A stretch of DNA of 64,000 nucleotides from Candidatus Dormiibacter inghamiae. GTDB taxonomy: Bacteria; Chloroflexota; Dormibacteria; Dormibacterales; Dormibacteraceae. Each line of letters starts with the position of its first letter. Within the stretch, counting starts at the first letter, position 1. The notes under the pieces were generated by a model. That model did not search any database and had not been told where the DNA came from. It was given only the letters and a program-made list of their open reading frames with translations. Shown one piece after another: positions 42,075-51,115 of this stretch. Both the position numbers and the translations under genes were made by a program. The stretch lies in assembly GCA_016464825.1 (NCBI GenBank), contig JAEKNQ010000038.1:36041-100040 (forward strand). Reading direction: 5' to 3'.

Positions 42075-43242
42075 GACCAGAGCGGCGCAGCTGCTCTGGG
42101 AGGGATTGCAGGAGATAGCCGTCGAGATCCACAGCGCTGAGCACCTGCAGACGCGGCTCTGGCGGGGGGATCGGCTCAAGGTCAAGCTGGGGCTGGACCC
42201 GACGGCGCCCGATCTCCACCTCGGCCACACGATCCAGCTGGGTGCATTGCGGGCCTTCCAGGACGCGGGCCACACGGCCGTGCTGATAGTTGGCGACTAC
42301 ACAGCCCAGATCGGCGATCCCAGCGGACGCTCTGAGACCAGGCCGATGCTGACCGCCGAACAGGTAGTGGTCAACGCCCAGACGTACCTCGAGCAGGCGG
42401 GCCGCATTCTCGATCTGGAGCGGGCGGAGGTCCATGGCAACGCGGAGTGGCTGGGCCGCATGACGGCTGCGGACGTGCTCCGCCTGCTCGGAACCCAGAC
42501 GCTGCAGTCGGTGCTGCAGCGAGAGGACTTCAGCCACCGGTTGCAGTCGGGTGCAGCCATCGGCGCCCACGAGATTCTCTATCCCTTCAGCCAGGGCTAT
42601 GACTCGGTGGCAGTCCGAGCCGACGTGGAGATCGGCGGCAGCGACCAGCTTTTCAACCTGCTCTTCGGCCGGGAGGTTCAGCGCGCCTATGGCCAGCCGC
42701 CGCAGGACGTGATGATCTTCCCTCTCCTGGTCGGCCCCGACGGACGTCGGATGAGCAAGTCGCTCGGCAACTACATAGGCGTGGCGGCGCCTGCGCCGGA
42801 GATCTATGGCAAGGTCATGTCTCTGCCCGACACGCTGATCGAGCAGTATCTGCGCCTGGTTTCAGGTCTGGCCCCCGACGAGATCACGGCTGCGCTGCGG
42901 CTGCCCGCGCGAGACGCCAAGGCGGCGCTGGCCCGCGCGGTGGTGACCCGATTGGCAGGTCAGGAGCCGGCAGCAGCCGCGGAGCGCGACTTCGAGGCGA
43001 AGTTCAGGAGCCGCAATCTGGACGAAACCGAGATTCCTCTGCTCCAGGTCAGGGCCGGGACCACAGTGGCGGCGGCGCTGGTTGCGGCCGGTCTATATGG
43101 CAGTCTGAGCCAGGTCCGGCGGCTGGCTGAGCAGGGCGGCCTCTCGCTGAACGGTGAGAAGGTGGCCTCCGATCACCTGGTCGAGGATGGGGGCATGGTC
43201 AAAGCCGGCAAGCGAAACTTCGTTCGTCTGAGCGTTGGCTAA
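42067..43242 (+). CDS. tyrS: Tyrosyl-tRNA synthetase
   Basis: 391 residues from GTG 42067. Class I motifs HLGH (residues 51-54) and RMSKS (228-232), GDYTAQIGDPSGRSETR, YPFSQGYDSVAVRADVEIGG and a C-terminal S4 domain (QVRRLAEQGGLSLNGEKV). The GDPSG and long KMSKS-distal part fit the TyrZ-like type. A -10-like box is built on its stop codon. Confidence 0.96.
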   Translation: MTETRAAQLLWEGLQEIAVEIHSAEHLQTRLWRGDRLKVKLGLDPTAPDLHLGHTIQLGALRAFQDAGHTAVLIVGDYTAQIGDPSGRSETRPMLTAEQVVVNAQTYLEQAGRILDLERAEVHGNAEWLGRMTAADVLRLLGTQTLQSVLQREDFSHRLQSGAAIGAHEILYPFSQGYDSVAVRADVEIGGSDQLFNLLFGREVQRAYGQPPQDVMIFPLLVGPDGRRMSKSLGNYIGVAAPAPEIYGKVMSLPDTLIEQYLRLVSGLAPDEITAALRLPARDAKAALARAVVTRLAGQEPAAAAERDFEAKFRSRNLDETEIPLLQVRAGTTVAAALVAAGLYGSLSQVRRLAEQGGLSLNGEKVASDHLVEDGGMVKAGKRNFVRLSVG

Positions 43243-43245
43243 AAT
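43240..43245 (+). promoter_or_regulatory. TAAAAT -10-like box before yebC
   Basis: TAAAAT includes the tyrS stop. It would give a leader of about 45 nt ending in GGAG (43286-43289), 6 nt before the yebC ATG, so this gene is leadered, unlike many others here. Confidence 0.35.
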
Positions 43246-43295
43246 GCCCGAAAGCATGTTCGCAGCATTGCAACAGTCTGGAGCTGGAGACTGAA

Positions 43296-44051
43296 ATGTC
43301 GGGTCACTCCAAGTGGGCGGGAATCAAGCACAAGAAGGCGATAGTTGACGCCAAGCGGAGCCAGACTTTCACCCGGGTGACCAGGGAGGTAACCATCGCC
43401 GCGCGCGAGGGTGGGCCCGATCCGACAAGCAACTTCCGGCTTCGCCTGGCGGTGCAGAAGGCGCGCGAGGCGAACATGCCAGCCGACAAGATCTCGGGCG
43501 CCATCGACCGTGGTGCCGGCGCTGGCAAGGGGGACGCCCTGGACGAGGTTCGTTATGAGGGCTATGGCCCAGCTGGGGTGGCTGTGATGGTAGACGCGGT
43601 CACCGACAACCGCAACCGCACGGCACCGTCGATACGGCACATCTTCGCCAAGAACGGCGGCAATCTGGCCGAGGCCAACTCGGTGGGCTGGATGTTCAGC
43701 CGCAAGGGGGTGCTGAGCCTGGATGCTGGGAAACTGGACCCGGACGAGGTGGGCCTGGCCGCGATCGAAGCAGGGGCCGAGGACATTAAGGTCGAGGGCA
43801 GCAGCGTCGAGATCACCACCGAGCCGAACTCTCTGGAACCTGTGAGGTCGGCGGTCGAAGCGCTGGGGGTCAGGATCGAGGAGGCCGAGATCACCATGCA
43901 GCCCGGCCAGACGGTCCCGGTGCCGGAGGAGCAGGTGCCGCAGATGCTGCGGCTGCTGGAGGCCCTGGAAGAGGACGACGACGTCCAGGCGGTCTACGCC
44001 AACTTCGACGTCCCCGCCGAAGTTCTCGAACGGGTCTCAGCCAGCGTCTAG
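43296..44051 (+). CDS. YebC/PmpR family protein
   Basis: 251 residues with the family start SGHSKWAGIKHKKAIVDAKR, then FRLRLAVQKAREANMPADKI, and a middle domain NRTAPSIRHIFAKNGGNL. YebC proteins are reported as transcription regulators and, more recently, as translation factors acting on polyproline stalls. Adjacent to ruvC as in many bacteria. Confidence 0.96.
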   Translation: MSGHSKWAGIKHKKAIVDAKRSQTFTRVTREVTIAAREGGPDPTSNFRLRLAVQKAREANMPADKISGAIDRGAGAGKGDALDEVRYEGYGPAGVAVMVDAVTDNRNRTAPSIRHIFAKNGGNLAEANSVGWMFSRKGVLSLDAGKLDPDEVGLAAIEAGAEDIKVEGSSVEITTEPNSLEPVRSAVEALGVRIEEAEITMQPGQTVPVPEEQVPQMLRLLEALEEDDDVQAVYANFDVPAEVLERVSASV

Positions 44052-44104
44052 TTGCCTGTACCAGCCGAAAAGGCCGCAACTCAGCCGGCCGTCACAGGCA
44101 ACTA
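44049..44104 (+). repeat. 26-nt motif copy 2 inside an 11-bp inverted repeat (yebC-ruvC)
   Basis: TAGTTGCCTGT (44049-44059, starting on the yebC stop codon) is perfectly complementary to ACAGGCAACTA (44094-44104). The 5' arm overlaps the repeated motif at 44053-44078 (TGCCTGTACCAGCCGAAAAG then GCCGCA), and GCC-gaaaa-GGC forms an inner hairpin. The 3' arm touches the ruvC Shine-Dalgarno (AAGGG, 44104-44108), so the fold could affect ruvC translation. No T tract follows. Confidence 0.6.
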
Positions 44105-44111
44105 AGGGCAG

Positions 44112-44624
44112 ATGGCCGTCTGGGAGCCGCCGCTTCTCCTGGGGATCGACCCCGGGCTGGCCAATACGGGCTGGGCGGTGGTGGACGCGCGCCAGCAGGT
44201 GGTTGCCAGCGGCACCATCCGGACCAAGCCCGGACCGCCGGCTCCTCGGCTGGTGGTCTTGGTCGGCGAGCTGCGTCAGGTGCTGGCCAGCTACCGGCTT
44301 CAGGAGGCGGCGCTGGAGGAGCTTTTCCTCGGTCGAAATGCCAGCAGCGCCATCGGCGTCGCTCAGGCCCGGGGTGCCGTGCTGGCCGCCCTGGGCGAGG
44401 CGGGCGTAACCGTGCATGAGTACAAGCCAAGCCACGTCAAATCGGTGATCACCGGATACGGATTGGCCAGTAAGACCCAGATGGGCCGCATGCTGAGCCT
44501 CCAGCTTTCCGGCAGCACCGGTGACCACCATGCGGCCGATGCGGTGGCGATCGCCGTCTGCCACGCCCGGACCCGACGGGTGGCCGAAGGCGTACCCGGC
44601 GCAGTCGGTCGGCAGCCGCGTTGA
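44112..44624 (+). CDS. ruvC: Holliday junction resolvase RuvC
   Basis: 170-residue RNase H-fold endonuclease that resolves Holliday junctions. Acidic sites: LLGIDPGLANTGWAV (D13), LEELFLGRNASSAIGVAQARG and DHHAADAVAIAVCH. HEYKPSHVKSVITGYG is also typical. TTGA overlap with ruvA. Confidence 0.96.
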   Translation: MAVWEPPLLLGIDPGLANTGWAVVDARQQVVASGTIRTKPGPPAPRLVVLVGELRQVLASYRLQEAALEELFLGRNASSAIGVAQARGAVLAALGEAGVTVHEYKPSHVKSVITGYGLASKTQMGRMLSLQLSGSTGDHHAADAVAIAVCHARTRRVAEGVPGAVGRQPR

Positions 44625-45226
44625 TCGGCTACCTGCGGGGCCGAGTCATCCGGGCGACCCAAGACCAGGTGGTGCTGGACGTGGGCGGTGTGGGCTATCT
44701 GGTTTCGCTGCCCACCTCGGCCCGCGAATCAGTTCCGGCAGTGGGAGCGAGGGAGGAGGCGGCGCTTCACATCCACACGGTTGTTCGTGAGGACCAGCTG
44801 GCTCTTTACGGCTTTGCCAACGCTGACGATCTGGAGCTCTTCCAGATGCTGATCCAGGTGGATGGGGTGGGTCCCAAGGTGGCACTGGCCATTCTCAGCG
44901 CGGCCAGCCGGGACGTCCTGAAGCGCGCGATCCTGGCGGATGATGTGGCGCCGATCAGGCGGGCGAGCGGCGTCGGCGTTCGCACTGCCCAGAAGGTGAT
45001 CATCGATCTGAAGCCCAAGCTGCAGGCGGAGGCTGCGCTCCTGGCCCTGCCCAGCACCGCCCGAGGCGGTCCGGACGGAGAGGCTCAGCTCCAGGTGGAG
45101 ACCGCCCTGCGCTCACTTGGCTTCAGCGCTCAGCAGGCCAAACAGGGCCTTGACTCAGTCGACTGGAAGGCAGAGCCCGCCGCGCAGGCAGCCCTGGCGG
45201 CGGCTCTGAAGGCGTTAGGTAGGTGA
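44621..45226 (+). CDS. ruvA: Holliday junction DNA helicase subunit RuvA
   Basis: 201 residues starting at TTG 44621. OB domain ([20 protein letters not shown]), two helix-hairpin-helix motifs ([17 protein letters not shown] and [17 protein letters not shown]) and a C-terminal UBA-like domain ([18 protein letters not shown]) that contacts RuvB. Confidence 0.96.
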   Translation: MIGYLRGRVIRATQDQVVLDVGGVGYLVSLPTSARESVPAVGAREEAALHIHTVVREDQLALYGFANADDLELFQMLIQVDGVGPKVALAILSAASRDVLKRAILADDVAPIRRASGVGVRTAQKVIIDLKPKLQAEAALLALPSTARGGPDGEAQLQVETALRSLGFSAQQAKQGLDSVDWKAEPAAQAALAAALKALGR

Positions 45227-46254
45227 GCGAGCCTGAGAACGTCGTCGACCCGACAGTGCAGAGCGAGGAAGAGCAGCTCGACCGCACGCTCCGACCACGC
45301 ACCCTGCAGGATTACATAGGCCAGGAGCAGGTCAGGGCCAACCTGAACATCCTGCTTGAGGCGGCGCGACGCCGGGGTGAGCCGGTGGAACACGTGCTCC
45401 TCTCGGGACCGCCTGGACTCGGCAAGACGACTCTCGCGAACATAATCGCCAACGAGTTGGGCGTCAGCATCAAGACGTCCTCGGGGCCTGCCATCGATCA
45501 CGCCGGTGCCCTGGCTTCGATACTCACGAACCTGAACGATCGCGACGTCCTCTTCCTGGACGAGATCCACCGGCTGAACAAGGTGGTCGAGGAAGCGCTC
45601 TATCCGGCGATGGAGGACTTCACCTTCGACATCGTGCTGGGCAAGGGGGCGGGCGCCACCTCCGCCCGGCTGCCACTGGCGCACTTCACCTGCGTCGGCG
45701 CCACCACGCGGCAGGGCCTCCTGAGCGGACCCATGCGCGACCGCTTCGGCGCGGCCTTTCGGCTCGAGTTCTACAGCGAACCGGAGCTGGAGCGGATAGT
45801 GCGCCGTTCGGCCCGACTGCTGGAGCTCCAGATCGAGCCCTCGGCGGCGACGGAACTGGCCCGCCGCTCGAGAGGGACGCCGCGCATCGCCAACCGCCTG
45901 CTCCGCCGCGTGCGGGACTATGCCCAGGTCCGGGCGGAGGGGGTCGCGACCCAGGAGGTCACGATCAGGACGTTGGAGATGCTGGATGTCGACGAACTGG
46001 GCCTGGAAGCGCTCGACAGGCGACTGCTGGAAACCGTGATCCACAACTTCCGCGGCGGTCCCGTGGGCCTGGACACCATCGCGACCTCTCTGGCGGAGGA
46101 GCCGGAGACCATCGAGGACGTGCACGAGCCGTTCCTCATCCAGTGCGGTCTGCTCGCCCGCACGGCTCGCGGGCGCGTCGTCACCGAGCTCGCCTACCAG
46201 CACCTCGGACTCACGCCACCCGCCTCAAACCCGGCCCAGCAGACGCTGCTCTAG
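45223..46254 (+). CDS. ruvB: Holliday junction DNA helicase subunit RuvB
   Basis: 343-residue AAA+ motor. Walker A GPPGLGKT (62-69), Walker [17 protein letters not shown], sensor [24 protein letters not shown] and sensor 2 [17 protein letters not shown], then the winged helix [19 protein letters not shown] overlap with ruvA. In many genomes queA-tgt-yajC-secD follow; here a low-GC stretch replaces them before secD. Confidence 0.97.
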   Translation: MSEPENVVDPTVQSEEEQLDRTLRPRTLQDYIGQEQVRANLNILLEAARRRGEPVEHVLLSGPPGLGKTTLANIIANELGVSIKTSSGPAIDHAGALASILTNLNDRDVLFLDEIHRLNKVVEEALYPAMEDFTFDIVLGKGAGATSARLPLAHFTCVGATTRQGLLSGPMRDRFGAAFRLEFYSEPELERIVRRSARLLELQIEPSAATELARRSRGTPRIANRLLRRVRDYAQVRAEGVATQEVTIRTLEMLDVDELGLEALDRRLLETVIHNFRGGPVGLDTIATSLAEEPETIEDVHEPFLIQCGLLARTARGRVVTELAYQHLGLTPPASNPAQQTLL

Positions 46255-46770
46255 AAGGGAAAGAGGGCCCGGCTTTCAGCCGGACGGCGAGCCTGACACC
46301 GGAGCAAAGGCCGTCGCGCGCGGAGGTGCTGTTCGTGGGTGGCGGCTTGTCTCCGCCGAGCGACTGGTGGGTAGGCGACGAGCGGTCAGTCGTGATCCTC
46401 CGACAGCCACCACAACAAGGGCGCGCTTGTCGGCGCCTGCCATCCACCGAGCTGCCTGACTGCGGAGCGACCAGTGGGCGCCAGAAGGGATGCGTTGTAG
46501 GTCTCGATGACCGGCTGCTCGTCCACCAACGCACAGCAAGGTCCGATCTGGGCGGGGAATCCGACTGAATACCTGCAGTCCGCTGTCAGCGCCATCTCCC
46601 CCGTAAGGAGTGGGCCCACGTTCGGGGTCCTCGTGTGTGGTGCAGAGACAGGCACCCGTGCCTTATCAAACGCTCGTACTGCACCAAAGGGCTGGCCGAT
46701 TCCGGAAAAGACCAGACCACAGTAGCGGGGGGCGCTTGCGGCGAGGTGGTAGTCGAGGGACAATCAGCGG
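46255..46770 (+). other. Gene-poor accessory stretch after ruvB
   Basis: 516 nt. CCGGCT-ttc-AGCCGG (46269-46283) just after ruvB may end that transcript, though no T run follows. No ORF with a recognisable motif is present; a 125-codon minus-strand frame (46386-46763) is possible but unsupported. Base composition falls toward its 3' end. Confidence 0.4.
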
Positions 46771-47271
46771 ATGGCGAAGTGCCGTGCTCGGACCGTCGAT
46801 GGCACACCTTGTCAAATCAAAGTCAGTTGGCCGGGGCAACGGTGCCGTTTCCACAAGGGCGATCCTTCGGTGGAGCAACATAGGGAGCAGGTCAAAGGCC
46901 GCGGCAGCAAGCGGAGAAGTCGACGCAGTCGCAAATCGGTTGCGCTGGTGCGACGACGAATCGTGCACGGCCTCAAGGTTTGGAAGCGAAGTCAGGAGCG
47001 AGATCAGGGCGTGCGTGCCCGAAAGCAGGCGGCTCAGGCCAAGGCCGTCGAGCAAGCAGCGCAAGAATGGTCAGCCACCTTGCAGCGCGATGGGTTAATT
47101 GCGGCGATACAAGATCGTGCGATTGAGTATGTGAGTGATCGTACCTGGAGGCGTATTGTGGCTGACTGGCACGGTCGCCATTGCGTTTCATTGGCTCGAA
47201 TTGCGCGCAGCATCTTGGAGGCTAAGAGCATGATCCATGGGGCTCTTGCCGCACTCGTAACGCAAGGTTAG
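46771..47271 (+). CDS. Unknown basic protein with Cys/His knuckle
   Basis: 166 residues, not recognised with certainty. Residues 4-28 hold a Cys/His pattern C-x9-C-x10-C-x2-H (CRARTVDGTPC, then GQRCRFHKG) like a short metal-binding knuckle seen in many phage- and element-encoded proteins. A strongly basic, probably helical segment follows (about 35-100, rich in Arg, Lys, Gln), then a mixed C-terminus (DRTWRRIVADWHGRHCVSL). Start ATG 46771. Base composition is clearly less GC-rich than the flanks. The next gene starts on its stop codon (TAGTG), suggesting a two-gene unit. Confidence 0.6.
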   Translation: MAKCRARTVDGTPCQIKVSWPGQRCRFHKGDPSVEQHREQVKGRGSKRRSRRSRKSVALVRRRIVHGLKVWKRSQERDQGVRARKQAAQAKAVEQAAQEWSATLQRDGLIAAIQDRAIEYVSDRTWRRIVADWHGRHCVSLARIARSILEAKSMIHGALAALVTQG

Positions 47272-47555
47272 TGTTGTTCGGAGTGCCCTCGCTGCCCAGA
47301 CTGATTTTCGCGGATCTGATCAAGACCCTTCCGTTGCCGTTTGACCACAAGCTGATCGCCACCGCTCGCGGTTTGCAGCTGATTGGTATTGTTGCCTGTT
47401 GTCTCGACGGGCGGTCACTAACTAGCTGCGCCTGTTTTGTAGATGTCGTCAAGCTCGAAGGCAAACAAGGAATGAAGGCTCTGATCGCCGGTGGCGTCGC
47501 GGATTGGACGGGTCTACATACGTTGGAGTGGAATCCGATTGGGCACTCTGTCTAA
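47271..47555 (+). CDS. Unknown 94-residue protein
   Basis: GTG 47271 shares a base with the upstream TAG. The protein has hydrophobic stretches and a Cys-rich middle (LQLIGIVACCLDGRSLTSCACF, about residues 36-57, three of the four Cys in pairs), then KQGMKALIAGGVADWTGL. No family recognised. It is more like a small folded helical protein than a membrane protein. Tight linkage with the preceding knuckle protein and shared low-GC composition suggest both came in together. Confidence 0.5.
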   Translation: MLFGVPSLPRLIFADLIKTLPLPFDHKLIATARGLQLIGIVACCLDGRSLTSCACFVDVVKLEGKQGMKALIAGGVADWTGLHTLEWNPIGHSV

Positions 47556-48151
47556 CTAGAGCGCCAGCTAACATGTACGTGTCATGCAATCTCATAGGTG
47601 AGTCGGTAATCACAGCTGCGGCTGGACGGCTTTGGACTTACGGTATTCGTTTGCCAAGGCCTCCGCCCGCTTCGTAGTTCAGGTTGCTGTCGATGGCCTG
47701 GGTGCCTAGTTGTGCGGCGGATCCTCCCGTCGACGGACGAATTGACGTTGAGGGGATTGAACCCGCCGCTCACTCAATAACCCAGACGCTCGACTGCTAC
47801 TTCATCCACAACCAAGACGAGACTCCGAGGGAAGCTCCATGGCACCGAACCGAGCTGAGTACCTGTTCTGGGTACTGTGAGTCGTTATTCTGGACCGCCC
47901 CCCGGTCGGCCGCCCGTACAAGACCAGGGACAGGTCGAGTTCGGCGGAGACGGGTGCAGGATCATCGAAGCGCTAGCTCGCACGTGCGGCGAGACGGGTA
48001 CGCTCGGCCGCAGGAGGCGCTTCCATCGACAAGCGACGCCAAGCCGCGCCGGGCCAGGCTCTCCCCCGGTGATCTCTGGCAGGACCCTCGCCGCTTCCAA
48101 CAAGTATCCATCCGGCATAGGAGGAACATGCGTCGATAAACTGCTACAGGT
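47556..48151 (+). other. Non-coding accessory stretch before secD
   Basis: About 600 nt without a supported gene. Frames here (for example 47684-48139) have no recognisable motif. A GACCG-cccc-CGGTC hairpin lies near 47894. Composition rises from lower GC back to the genomic level near 47880, which probably marks the edge of the accessory segment. I saw no integrase remnant, tRNA or direct repeat at the ends. Confidence 0.4.
48137..48142 (+). promoter_or_regulatory. TAAACT -10-like box before secD
   Basis: TAAACT ends 9 nt before TTG 48152, the only in-frame start candidate after a TAA at 48137-48139. Fits the leaderless pattern. Confidence 0.35.
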
Positions 48152-49612
48152 TTGCACTACCTCCTGTCCTGGCCGGTCCGCCTCCTTGTGGTCGGCCTGC
48201 TCATCCTCTCGATTGCAGTGGACGGCGCGGGCTACATCCAGCGCATCCTGAACCACCAGCCGCTGACCGGCCAGGTGAGCGGTATGCCGCCCCAGCTACT
48301 CGGCAACCAGGTCTACATCCATCGCGGGCTGGACCTGCAGGGCGGCACCGACCTGCTGCTGCAGATCACCGACGTTCCGCCCGGCCGCGACATGAACCAG
48401 GTGCAGCGGGACACCATCGACGTCATCTCCAAGCGCATCAACAAACTCGGCGTCAGCGAGCCCGTCATCAACCCGGTCGGCAGGGATCGGATCGAGGTTC
48501 AGCTGGCAGGCGTCTCCGCCGCCAAGGCCCAGGCCACCATCGGCAACACGGCCCGGCTCGTCACCACCAAATGGGTGGCCGATGCGAACGTCAAGGGTGG
48601 CCCCTTTCCCGGCAGCCGGCCCCAGATCACGCCGCTGACCTCGGAGATGCTGACGGGCGCGGACGCCTCACTCGATCCTCAGAACGGCAACCAGTGGGTG
48701 ATCAACGTCACCTATAACTCGCAGGGCGCGGCGATCTTCAGCCAGCTCTCGACTGAAGCCTTCAACGCGACCTGTCCCAACGGGGCGACCGACTGCCCTC
48801 AACACCGGATCACCAACTGGCTTAATCTCACCCAGGACGACATCGTGCACTGGGATGAGCGGGCAGCGCAGCTGACCCTGCCGTTCGACCAGGGCGGCAA
48901 GCTGCTGGTCGACGCGCGCATCATCCAGCCGATCACCGGCGGGCAGTCGCAGATCACCGGCAACTTCACAGCTGACAGCGCCAAGAATCTCGCCATCCTG
49001 CTCAACTCTGGCGCCCTCCCGGGCAACCTCCAGGTGATCCAATCGACGGAGGTGGGGGCCACGCTCGGTGCCGACTCGATCAAGCGCAGTCTCGCGGCGG
49101 GGGTGCTCGGCCTGCTGATAGTGATCGTGTTCATGATCTTCTTCTATCGCCTGCCCGGGTTGGTCGCGAGCGTAGCTCTGCTCTTCTACGCCGGCTTGAC
49201 GCTGGCGGTGTTCAAGATGATCCCCGTCACGCTGACGTTGGCCGGCCTGGCAGGATTCATCCTGAGCGTGGGCATGGCAGTGGACGCCAACGTGCTCATC
49301 TTTGAGCGCTTCAAGGAGGAGGTCCGGTCAGGCGTTTCAGTGGGGGCCGCCGTCGAGACAGCGGTGGGCCGAGCGTGGCCGGCGATCCGGGACTCGAACA
49401 CAGCCACGCTGATCACCACCGGCCTGCTCTATCTGGCCGGCAACGGACCTGTCAAGGGCTTCGCCATCACCCTCTTCCTGGGCGTGCTGGTCAGCATGTT
49501 CTCGTCGATCATCGTGACCCACAACCTGATGGCATTGGTGGTCGAGAACCACAACGCCGAGCACAGCTTCCTGATGGGCGTCACGCTCCCCCTTCGCCGT
49601 GGCCGAGCTTAG
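48152..49612 (+). CDS. secD: Protein translocase subunit SecD
   Basis: 486-residue inner membrane protein that uses the proton gradient to assist Sec export. First helix at residues 7-28, then the P1 domain beginning IHRGLDLQGGTDLLLQITD, and five C-terminal helices with LAGFILSVGMAVDANVLIFERFKEE (positions about 365-389, quoted in part) typical of SecD. TTG start. It overlaps secF by 14 nt. Confidence 0.96.
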   Translation: MHYLLSWPVRLLVVGLLILSIAVDGAGYIQRILNHQPLTGQVSGMPPQLLGNQVYIHRGLDLQGGTDLLLQITDVPPGRDMNQVQRDTIDVISKRINKLGVSEPVINPVGRDRIEVQLAGVSAAKAQATIGNTARLVTTKWVADANVKGGPFPGSRPQITPLTSEMLTGADASLDPQNGNQWVINVTYNSQGAAIFSQLSTEAFNATCPNGATDCPQHRITNWLNLTQDDIVHWDERAAQLTLPFDQGGKLLVDARIIQPITGGQSQITGNFTADSAKNLAILLNSGALPGNLQVIQSTEVGATLGADSIKRSLAAGVLGLLIVIVFMIFFYRLPGLVASVALLFYAGLTLAVFKMIPVTLTLAGLAGFILSVGMAVDANVLIFERFKEEVRSGVSVGAAVETAVGRAWPAIRDSNTATLITTGLLYLAGNGPVKGFAITLFLGVLVSMFSSIIVTHNLMALVVENHNAEHSFLMGVTLPLRRGRA

Positions 49613-50606
49613 CCGCCCCGGAGCCGCTCGCCGGCCGCTGAGCGGCGAAGAAGTAACCGGGGAGCCGGTAGCCACGCCGAGCCGCCGGCTCGACATAGTC
49701 GGCCGCCGGAACGTGTTTTTCGCCATCTCTCTGCTCATCATCGTTCCCGGCATCATCTCCATGCTTACGCGCGGCTTCCTGCTCGGCATCGACTTCCAGG
49801 GCGGCACCGAGCTGTTCCTCAAGTTCAGCCAGCCGGCCAACCAAGCCCAGGTGGAGGCGGTCGTCGCTTCCGAGAATGTCAACGGCACTGTTCAGAAGGG
49901 CGCCAACGGCACCTACATAGTGCGCACTCGTGCGCTTGACCCGGCCCAGCAAAAGAAGATAGTCGACGACCTGGACAGCAAAGTGGCCCCGATCGACCGC
50001 AGCCAGATCCAAGCCAACCAGGTAGGGCCCTCAGTCGCCCGCGAGATTGTCACCTCCGCCCTGCTGGCCGTTCTGGCCGCCGCCATCCTGATCCTGCTCT
50101 ATCTCGCCTTCCGCTTCCGCCGGGTGAGGGGTGGCTGGCGCGCGGGTTTTCAGTTCGGCGGGAGCGCCCTGCTGGCGCTCCTGCACGACGTCTTTCTCCT
50201 GACAGGCATCTTCTCCATCCTGGGCAAGGTGCTGAACCTCCGCATAGGGGAGATCGACAGCCTCTTCCTGACCGCCGCCCTGACAGTCGTGGGCTTCTCG
50301 GTTCACGACACGATAGTCGTCTTCGACAGGATTCGCGAGAACCTTGTGCTCTCCGACCGGCTCGGGGCGAGCCGGTTGACCTTCGAGCAGGTTGTGAATC
50401 TCAGCATCCTGCAGACGGCGGCCCGCTCCATCATCACCAGCTTCACCGTGCTGCTGGTGCTCGCCGCGCTGCTCTTGTTCGGTGGGCAGACGCTGCAGGG
50501 CTTCGTCCTGGCGCTCCTGATAGGCATCCTCTCCGGCACCTACAGCTCGATCTTCAACGCCTCCCAGCTGCTTGTCGTGTGGCGGAAGGTCCAGCCGGTC
50601 AGGTAG
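49599..50606 (+). CDS. secF: Protein translocase subunit SecF
   Basis: 335 residues: N-terminal helix (FFAISLLIIVPGIISML), LGIDFQGGTELFLKF, periplasmic domain and five helices with VVGFSVHDTIVVFDRIREN and ARSIITSFTVLLVLAALLLF. GTG 49599 inside secD. A GCCGGT/ACCGGC hairpin follows the stop. Confidence 0.96.
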   Translation: MAELSRPGAARRPLSGEEVTGEPVATPSRRLDIVGRRNVFFAISLLIIVPGIISMLTRGFLLGIDFQGGTELFLKFSQPANQAQVEAVVASENVNGTVQKGANGTYIVRTRALDPAQQKKIVDDLDSKVAPIDRSQIQANQVGPSVAREIVTSALLAVLAAAILILLYLAFRFRRVRGGWRAGFQFGGSALLALLHDVFLLTGIFSILGKVLNLRIGEIDSLFLTAALTVVGFSVHDTIVVFDRIRENLVLSDRLGASRLTFEQVVNLSILQTAARSIITSFTVLLVLAALLLFGGQTLQGFVLALLIGILSGTYSSIFNASQLLVVWRKVQPVR

Positions 50607-50607
50607 G

Positions 50608-50625
50608 GCCGGTAAGTCCACCGGC
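50608..50625 (+). terminator. Hairpin after secF
   Basis: GCCGGT (50608-50613) pairs with ACCGGC (50620-50625) over AAGTCC, 2 nt after the secF stop. No T tract, so a weak terminator at best. Confidence 0.35.
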
Positions 50626-50647
50626 TGCCGGAGCGCAGACTTGCCAT

Positions 50648-51115
50648 ATGACCACCTGGCCGCTGGATAGGATCGAAAGCCTGCTCGGCCCAACCCTGAA
50701 GCACATGGGCTACAGCATCTACAGCCTGCAGCGCACCGGCCAAGGCGGTCGCACCTTGCGGATAGCCATCGACAAGCAGGCAGGCTTTGTAGGCATCGAT
50801 GATTGCGAGGCGGTGAGCCGGGTGGCCGGACCGCTGCTCGACCAGGCGGACCTGATAGCGGAGCGCTACCTGCTGGAGGTCTCCTCACCGGGCGCGGAGC
50901 GGGAGCTGCGAGATCGGGCCGAGTATGAACGCCATGCTGGGCGAACCGTCAACTCCCGCTACCGGCTGGGCGACAGCGAAGCTGTGATCGAGGGTCTGCT
51001 GGCTACAGTGGACGACGCAGGCATCGAGGTAGCTGTGCCGAAGCGCGAGCCGCTGCGGCTGGCCTGGTCGGAGGTCATCAGTACTCGGCTCGTAGCTTCC
51101 CTCAAACGCTCGTGA
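50648..51115 (+). CDS. rimP: Ribosome maturation factor RimP
   Basis: 155 residues: LLGPTLKHMGYSIYSLQ, TLRIAIDKQAGFVGIDDCEAVSR and LEVSSPGAERELR, all characteristic. Acts in 30S assembly. ATG 50648; first gene of the rimP-nusA-ylxR-infB-rbfA series. GTGA overlap with nusA. Confidence 0.95.
   Translation: MTTWPLDRIESLLGPTLKHMGYSIYSLQRTGQGGRTLRIAIDKQAGFVGIDDCEAVSRVAGPLLDQADLIAERYLLEVSSPGAERELRDRAEYERHAGRTVNSRYRLGDSEAVIEGLLATVDDAGIEVAVPKREPLRLAWSEVISTRLVASLKRS

Noticed and set aside
46386..46763. 125-codon minus-strand frame in the accessory stretch
   Set aside because: Composition is not implausible and nothing overlaps it, but there is no motif and no ribosome binding site that I could support.
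47556..48151. tRNA or integrase remnant at the island edge
   Set aside because: A GGGTTCAATCCCC-like string on the minus strand near 47750 suggested a T-arm, but the stem does not pair and no acceptor or anticodon arm is present.
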